Assembly (NCBI RefSeq): GCF_022539505.1
Contig: NC_061508.1
Span: 347,585,484 to 347,649,483 of the forward strand
Reading direction: 5' to 3'
Length of the DNA stretch: 64,000 nt
Source of the DNA: Lolium rigidum
Lineage: Eukaryota > Streptophyta > Magnoliopsida > Poales > Poaceae
This document shows, one piece after another, positions 58,252 through 64,000 of the stretch (its first letter is position 1; each line of letters opens with the position of its first letter). A program made the translations under genes and the position numbers. The notes under the pieces were generated by a model, which searched no databases, was not told where the DNA came from, and was given only the letters and a program-made list of their open reading frames with translations.

Positions 58252-59572
58252 CACTACATCACAGTAAAAGATTTGGGGCATTTTGAAGTGCCCCAAATTT
58301 GAATCAAAGTGCCACTAATTAGCTATAGGGGCACTTTTTCAAGTGCCACCTTTACTTGCGTCTCTAAAGGTATTTGGGGCACTACCTAGAGGCACTTCTC
58401 AAGTGCCACTAAATCTAATTAGAGGCACTTCTCAAATGCCACTAAATCTAATTAGAGGCACTTCTCAAGTGTCACTAAATCCAATTAGGGGCACTTCTAA
58501 AAGTGCCACTAAATCCAACTAGGGGCACTTTGCCGAGTGCCACTAAATCGAATTAGGGGCACTTTGCCAAGTGCCACTAAATCCAATTAGGAGTACTTTG
58601 AGATGTGCCCTAAAACCTATTTTGTGGCACTTCCCAAATTCCTCAAAAACCATTTCATGTGCTGCTCACTGTCATACAAGAATGAGCACATAATATGAAC
58701 ATTATGTCATACAAGAATGAGCACATACTGTCATACAAGAATAAGAACACACAGTACCAACATATATACTGTCATACAAGAATCCAATGTACTTTGTTGC
58801 GTTCAACATAATATCTAACTATGCCTCACAGAGCAAAACAGAGACAAAAATTATGACACTCTCAGTTTGAGTTTGTAGTAATTTGATTCAGCAAAAGGGA
58901 GACGAAAATTATGACACTCTCAGTTTGTATACTCTCAAAATCATCACCATATTTCCACTTCGAACATCATCACTGATAGCATCACCTTCAGTTGAACCCA
59001 AGCGACTGAGATGGTACGGCATCAGTGATCAGCATCACCTTGAGTATTTAGCATTGTACCTTGAGAGAAGTAGTAATATGATTCAGCAAAACGGAGATGA
59101 AAATTGTACTACCAAAAAGCATGTTTTAGCCAAGTAAACAAAGGTAATAGCAGGTAGGCTAAAGCTACAGAATTGATTTCAGCCGCAATTTACCAGGTGC
59201 ACACTAAATTGTACTGTATGATATGTAAAAAAAGGGCTCTAGGAAGGGGTACAAGCACCTCCTGGATAATAATCCATGCGGCTCTTTCTACCAGGTTGGA
59301 TAAAATGAAAAACTAGTATACACGCAGCAACAAAGGGGGAAAAATTAAAGAATAATCGGGCATAAAATCTACGGACCTGTTAAAGCACAACAGGTAAGCT
59401 ACTCTCACCAATGAACCGGCTGGGCAACAAGGAAGCAGTCTTATAAATAGCAAATGTTTAAAAATAATGGAAACGTCAGTAAGGAAACGTCAGCAAAGCA
59501 AAGAAAAAAAGAGTAAGAGGGGAATGCTGCAATACTTGTGCATTTAATCAGTTGGGTAACAAGGACACATAC

Positions 59573-62182
59573 TGTCGGTGCTTGCATTGCATCATGCCTA
59601 CTATTGAGAGAACTGATGGCTCTAACAATCCCCTGTACAGAGAGGCAAAGATCAGCAAACTTTATATCAAGACTATGGACCAATATTAGTTGCTCTAGTA
59701 CTTGAAGCCATGGCATTTGAGCATGTCAAACCATATACAGAATTTTACATGTATTTTAAACCATCTTTTAACTTTAACATAAAATGCTAGAAATAAGCAC
59801 TAGTACACACTGAGATTTGGTACTTTTTTATACCATGAATAGACAAGGAAATGATGCCTTCTAAAAATAAATAAGATACACAAGAAAATGATACGATGCG
59901 CTCGAAAAGAAAATGATACAAACCACTAATATGTTTATATGAAACTGAACCCACGCATATGGACATAAGAGAGGACTTCACATACAGGTAACTCAGCAAG
60001 ATAGTTTCTTATATGCACATGTCAACCATCAGAATAATTTCTAAAGACAAATGAACAGAGTAGTGTCAATACTTGTGGTTGATCATAGCAATTGTACCTC
60101 CATCTCTTTTGTAAAGATTCTGAAGAACAGAGTAGTGTCAATACTCAGCTGCGGTAGCATGTCTCAATAAACGAAACTTTGTTGTTTTAAAAAAGGTAGG
60201 TAAAATAACTGAAGCAGCGACGATGCTTACAATTTGCTGGAGAGAGGTCTCTACGAACACAAACTTTTTCTGTATGCTACCTGCTGAAGAAAACAAATAC
60301 ATGCGCTTAGTTAGTTGATGCACCAGTTTTTAGCAACAGAGTTTGAGTGCAAAACTCATGAACAAAAGTTTCAGTAGTTATGGACACCCTTTTGATCAAA
60401 GTAGAAATAATGGGGAGCTTACAATCTAGTGATGCCTCCTTCATGGCTATAAACATCATTTTGAACAGAGTCTAATACCATTCCCATCTTATGCACTGAA
60501 CTTGCAACATGCTGAAATTTGCGCTCAACATCCTCTTTAATCTGACATGTTGAAGCACCATCAATTGGACATTTCAGTTCAAAGCATATTACTTCCAAAT
60601 TTATTAAGACAATTTGGCAGCTTAGAAAAATAATCCACAGTGTATGTTTAGAGAACCTTCAGGAGCATGCACCAGTCAACCTTACAAACTCAATAAATTA
60701 GATGATTCTTTTGAACCTACTCAACATACCAAATTAATTGTGCTTGAAGTGCATGTTAATGAAATGAAAAATCTGTCAGACATAAGGGTTTGAGTTTACA
60801 TTTGCTATCTGGAAGAGAGGGGTTCCACCAAAGGATAGCTTTGCTTGAAGTTTTTGCCATTTGCAGCTGAGATTCATCACGCACATAAGAAGCTGAATTG
60901 GCTGGAAATGAAGACATCCTCTTCGACGAGTCATCATGCAAGGAGAATCTCCTTTGTTTGGAAATGGCAAACAAATCTATTAAAAAATCAATAGCAAGCC
61001 ATCAGCTTTCCAACAGTTCATAACTCGGTTCCATGAGTTTCTGTTAGGTTAAGTAAAACAGTGTGTTTCCTAGGTTATCTCAGTAGCTTCTAAATCTATA
61101 CCAAGATATACCAACTTACGAAAACACAAAACAATCGTAAAAGCAAGCGATTGTCCAAAGTACCTCCAAAACATGCTATGCTGACATAGTGATATCGCAG
61201 ACCAATTCAGGACATCTCCGATGCCGAAGCACTGGATCTGACTCCACAATTTCCATCACTCCACAATGTCCATCACTCAGACGACAATGACAACATACAT
61301 CCCGTGCCAGAAAGCTCATCCCTACTCTATGGGACCTCAATTATAACATGAACGAAGGCATGGAATCTACCACTCTCCATCCGAGCAACCTAAAACTACA
61401 CCCCAATTTCAACCATATCTAACCACACAGGGGCGTTAGGGCGTACAGGGCGAGCATCGCTTGGCTAAGGTTACAGAACGAGCATGCGGAGTAGCAGAGC
61501 ACAAGGGACATCAGCAACAGGCGCGAAAAGCCTACTTCAGATTCGAACCGGAGGGGGGCGGAGCCCTGGGGAGCATAGAAACGATACGGATGGAGGGGGA
61601 GATGGGAGCGGAGCTTGAGCTGACCTCTTGAACACGGCCTGACGGCCCTGAGGGCAGGGTCGGCGCCGCCGCGGCCGGAGGGGCGGTCGGCGTCGAGGCG
61701 CTCGTGGACGGAGGGCTTGCGGCCGGTGGAGATCTGGCCCGCATACATCTCCGCCGCTGCGTCTACGTACGGCGGGGCGGGAGGGCGGCTGGTCTAGGGT
61801 TTCGACTTTCGGAGCCGACGGTGATGAGCAAGGGGAGCCAGGGAGGAGGGCCCGCCTCCTCCCTGCGAGAACGACCCGCCTCCTCCATGCGAGAACGACC
61901 CGCCTCTCCCTGCGCGAAGGACTTCTGCGACATCGACTGGGACCGCTGCTGCGACCCCGCCGCGGCCGACGCGGAAGCGCTGGCCCCGCCACCGCCGCTC
62001 CCCCGGTTCCTCCTAGATCACGAAACAAACAAACAACGATCACAAACGGAACAAATCGCGCGCCAGTAGCAAACGGATTCAGCGGGCAGCGGGAGGGGAG
62101 GGGAATTGGGGGCGGGTTGGTCGGTGAGGGATGCTCTACCGGGGAGGGAGGACGGAGATGGAGGCGAGGTCGACGCCTTCAT
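59573..62182 (-). pseudogene. PAIR1: Captured multi-exon fragment of a PAIR1/PRD3-like meiotic gene
   Basis: Segments with good splice contexts match the rice PAIR1 protein as I recall it, in the right order. 62140-62182 reads VDLASISVLPP. 62012 to about 61905 reads GSQQRSQSMSQKSFAQG. 60800-60976 reads SLHDDSSKRMSSFPANSASY and later WNPSLPD. 60423-60541 reads EDVERKFQHVASSVHKMGM. 60231-60280 reads GSIQKK..ETSLQQI. 59573-59632 reads GIVRAISSLNSRHDAMQAPT. PAIR1 (Arabidopsis PRD3) is a nuclear coiled-coil protein needed for meiotic double-strand breaks and homologue pairing. This copy is broken: exon 1 is out of frame with its ATG, a ~10-base loss before MKEASLD shifts the frame, and the 3' half is missing. 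Identification rests on memory of the rice protein. Confidence 0.8.
61625..61748 (-). other. Unidentified 5'-exon-like segment inside the CACTA
   Basis: After a leader with 'gaaaccctag' (common in plant 5' UTRs), an ATG at 61748 opens MYAGQISTGRKPSVHERLDA and runs Arg/Pro-rich for about 40 codons to a possible GT donor. It lies between PAIR1-like exons 2 and 3 but does not resemble that protein. It may be a second captured gene or a filler. It could equally be GC-driven chance. Confidence 0.25.
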
Positions 62183-62415
62183 CGCCTGGTCCGGGGGGGA
62201 GGGGGTGTCGTTGAGGAGGACGCGCGGCGGCGATCGCCGGCGTGGAGAGGTGGAGGAGGAGGAGAGCAGCGGATTTTGGGTGGGAGTAAAGTCTAGATAA
62301 CCTCCTCAAATATGATTTATACCGGATAAATTACCTCCTCGGAAACCAGATAGCTGTTTTAAGCTGATTTGGACATTGGTTTTAGGCTTTTGGCCACCTA
62401 TATTATTACGTATAA

Positions 62416-63590
62416 GGCATTTCCAGCGGGCACACGCAAAACGGCTAAGCGGTGTTTGCCTTCCGGTCGAAAATGCATCTGCAACAGCGGGGCGATCCAC
62501 AGTGATCGGGCCATCCGCAGCGACGGAAACCCGCATATTTGCGCCTGGGATGCTTGGCGGCTGAGCTACCTCCGGGTGCCCGTCCCGCCCATGCCTGCGC
62601 GCGAGCCATATAGGAGTGCCGAAATCCGGCGCAGGCGGCGGTACCTCCCACTGGACCTCCGCGATAATCCTGCCTATATATGCCATCGACTCCGACACCT
62701 GGCGCGCCTTTTGCGAGACCGAGAAGGATCCGAGGAGGACGGCAGGCTTCCTCGACGATAGGGACTTCCACTGGCGCCTCGTCATCGAACACGGCAGGAG
62801 CCGGCGCTTGCATAGGACGACGACGACGACCACGGGGCGACGACGACGAGGACTACAACGAGGCGCTGGCCTACCACAACAAGGAGGCCAAGGACGACAG
62901 CGACGACTACGTCGCGTGCATTTTCCAGGAATGGCAGTTGGCCATGGCGAAGGGCCGGAACTTCGAGTACCTTGACAACATGACGGACGACGAGATCGTG
63001 AGGCTCGGCGTCCTCGTCTCGGAGGTGGACCGACCGGTGCAGCCGCCGCTGCCCCGGTACGCCACCGGCATCATGCCGCTGGGCCTCACGGAGGAAGAGG
63101 CCCTACGACTGTCGCTCCAGGACTCGGCCACGCAACCGGTGCAACCGCCGCCTCCATCTCCGCCGTAAAACCCGTGGGGGCCTCCACCTCCACCACCAGC
63201 GTGGGCTGCTCCACCTCCACCATCGGCCTGGGCTGCTCCACCTCATGCACCACCACCAGCATGGGCTGCCCACCTCCACCACCGCGAGCGGCACCGGCGT
63301 ATGTTCCGCCGCTTCCCAGCAGCGATGGGTGATACCGGAGCTCGTCGTGATCGACAACGACGACGAGAACCAGTAGGCGCAGGCGTTTTAGGGTTTTTAT
63401 TTTCCTTTCTTTTACTATGTAAATTGTGTTTTCATGTTAAAAAATGCAAATCGAAAATAAATGCGTCTCGCCGCTGGAGCCATCTCCCGACGCAAACGGA
63501 CGCGCCGATTTCGACCATTTGGACAAACGCAAACGGACGCGTGCGAACATTTTCGATGTCCGAAATGCGTCGCCCCGTTGAAGATGTCCT
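62416..63590. mobile_element. Harbinger-like nonautonomous element nested in the CACTA
   Basis: This 1175-bp element has ends GGCATTTCCAGCGGG and the complement of AGGACATCTTCAACGGGG, flanked by TAA (62413-62415 and 63591-63593). 'GGCATCTCCAACGGG'-like termini with TAA/TTA duplications are typical of grass PIF/Harbinger elements. The inner ends share an 'acgcaaaacgg'/'acgcaaacgga' theme. It has no DDE transposase and carries one ORF (62680-63168). Confidence 0.6.
62680..63168 (+). CDS. Transposon-borne acidic ORF, unknown function
   Basis: 162 codons. The start has an Arg/Pro/Ser-rich leader (residues 1-50), followed by an acidic segment (DDDEDYNEALAYHNKEAK, about 52-69), a tail of FQEWQLAMAKGRNFEYLDN type (about 82-100), MTDDEIVRLGVL, LTEEEALRLSLQDSA (resembling a UIM-like helix) and a Pro-rich end. 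GC-rich with many GAC/GAG codons, unlike the flanking CACTA. It has no recognised enzyme motif and is probably a truncated gene-like passenger of the Harbinger-like element. Confidence 0.45.
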   Translation: MPSTPTPGAPFARPRRIRGGRQASSTIGTSTGASSSNTAGAGACIGRRRRPRGDDDEDYNEALAYHNKEAKDDSDDYVACIFQEWQLAMAKGRNFEYLDNMTDDEIVRLGVLVSEVDRPVQPPLPRYATGIMPLGLTEEEALRLSLQDSATQPVQPPPPSPP

Positions 63591-64000
63591 TAAGAGATGG
63601 GGCAGGAAAGTCCACTCCTCCCCTTCTGCGTCTCTCGCCCCTATTCCGCCCAACCACTCTCTACGACTGCGCATTCGAGGAGGACGACGACGACGTGCGC
63701 GGCGGGATGGCAGCGGTATCGCGGCAGCTGGCAGGTGTGGGACAATGTGGCACTGTTTACATGGGCTAATTGATCTTGAGCTAAAGGTGATAGTTGTTCA
63801 TGTGATTAATGATAAATTGTGGCACTTAAAAGTGCCCCAAAAGGTATACATCTATTGGGGCTGAAAAAAATACCCTAGTAGGTATACACATATTGGAGCA
63901 TTTGAGAAGTACCCCAATAGGTATACAATTAGGGGCACTTTCAAAAAATACCACTAATTGACTACTATTAGCCGCACTTTAACAAGTGCCACTAGAAGAA

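Larger units (their letters stand above)
58252..64000. mobile_element. Large CACTA element, 3' end outside the window
   Basis: It begins CACTACATCACAG directly after TGT (58249-58251, the presumed target duplication) in the F-box pseudogene. The subterminal zone 58266-58640 has many 'aggggcactt'/'aagtgccac' direct and inverted motifs. The same motifs return at about 63810-64000, so the far end should be close. No transposase is visible in the 5.7 kb seen. The cargo is captured PAIR1-like exons and a nested Harbinger-like element. Confidence 0.85.

Noticed and set aside
59573..62182. A functional PAIR1 gene
   Set aside because: The start codon is out of frame with the conserved reading, the coiled-coil exon has an internal deletion, the 3' half is absent, and the whole lies inside a CACTA element.
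1..64000. tRNA, rRNA and organellar insertions
   Set aside because: I looked for tRNA cloverleaf landmarks, conserved rRNA blocks and long chloroplast-like reading frames and saw none I could support by eye.

Overview
This window is plant nuclear DNA, almost certainly from a grass and probably from Triticeae or a close pooid relative. The evidence is a CACTA element with the terminus CACTACTAGGAAAA, Tourist and Stowaway MITEs, Copia remnants with the TGGTATCAGAGC primer site and the GGGGGAGA purine tract, intron-containing genes, and a captured fragment that reads like the rice meiotic protein PAIR1. No bacterial-style operon, tRNA, rRNA or CRISPR array was seen. All comparisons were made by eye, with no database search.

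Region 1 (1-26152) is a giant imperfect palindrome. The left arm is 1-10600 and the right arm 13851-26152, and position 1 pairs with 26152, so the left arm probably continues outside the window. The spacer (10601-13850) holds one good gene, a two-exon protein with two U1/matrin-type C2H2 zinc fingers (minus strand). The arms carry mirrored copies of a roughly 325-bp tandem array, a Copia gag-like unit flanked by direct repeats, and a spliced, gene-like but probably decayed locus. Some insertions occur in one arm only and leave a clean empty site in the other: a Tourist-like MITE and a Stowaway MITE on the left, and a 1557-bp CACTA on the right. The right arm also has an extra block of about 620 bp. 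The palindrome is therefore an old, real duplication, not an assembly fold-back.

Region 2 (26153-33008) is gene-poor. It has weak exon-like segments, local duplications, and a block (29.9-33.0 kb) that recurs at 49.4-53.1 kb.

Region 3 (33009-42586) is a tandem array of a unit of about 3.79 kb (two complete copies and one partial). Each unit carries, on the minus strand, a member of an unrecognised small gene family with internal repeats. Each complete unit also carries a deleted copy of the zinc-finger locus in which a Copia 3' end (pol tail, polypurine tract and LTR) replaces exon 2. Two more diverged family members lie in tandem at 53.1-54.6 kb.

Region 4 (42587-58251) holds an intact F-box gene (44093-45277), its frameshifted and truncated paralogue (57414-58251), and a third, more diverged copy of only its 3' flank (47.6-49.0 kb). 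The layout is a segmental duplication: [A block]-[unit]-[F-box], repeated.

Region 5 (58252-64000) is a large CACTA element that inserted into the second F-box copy and runs off the window. It has captured at least six exons of a PAIR1-like meiotic gene and contains a nested Harbinger-like element with its own ORF.
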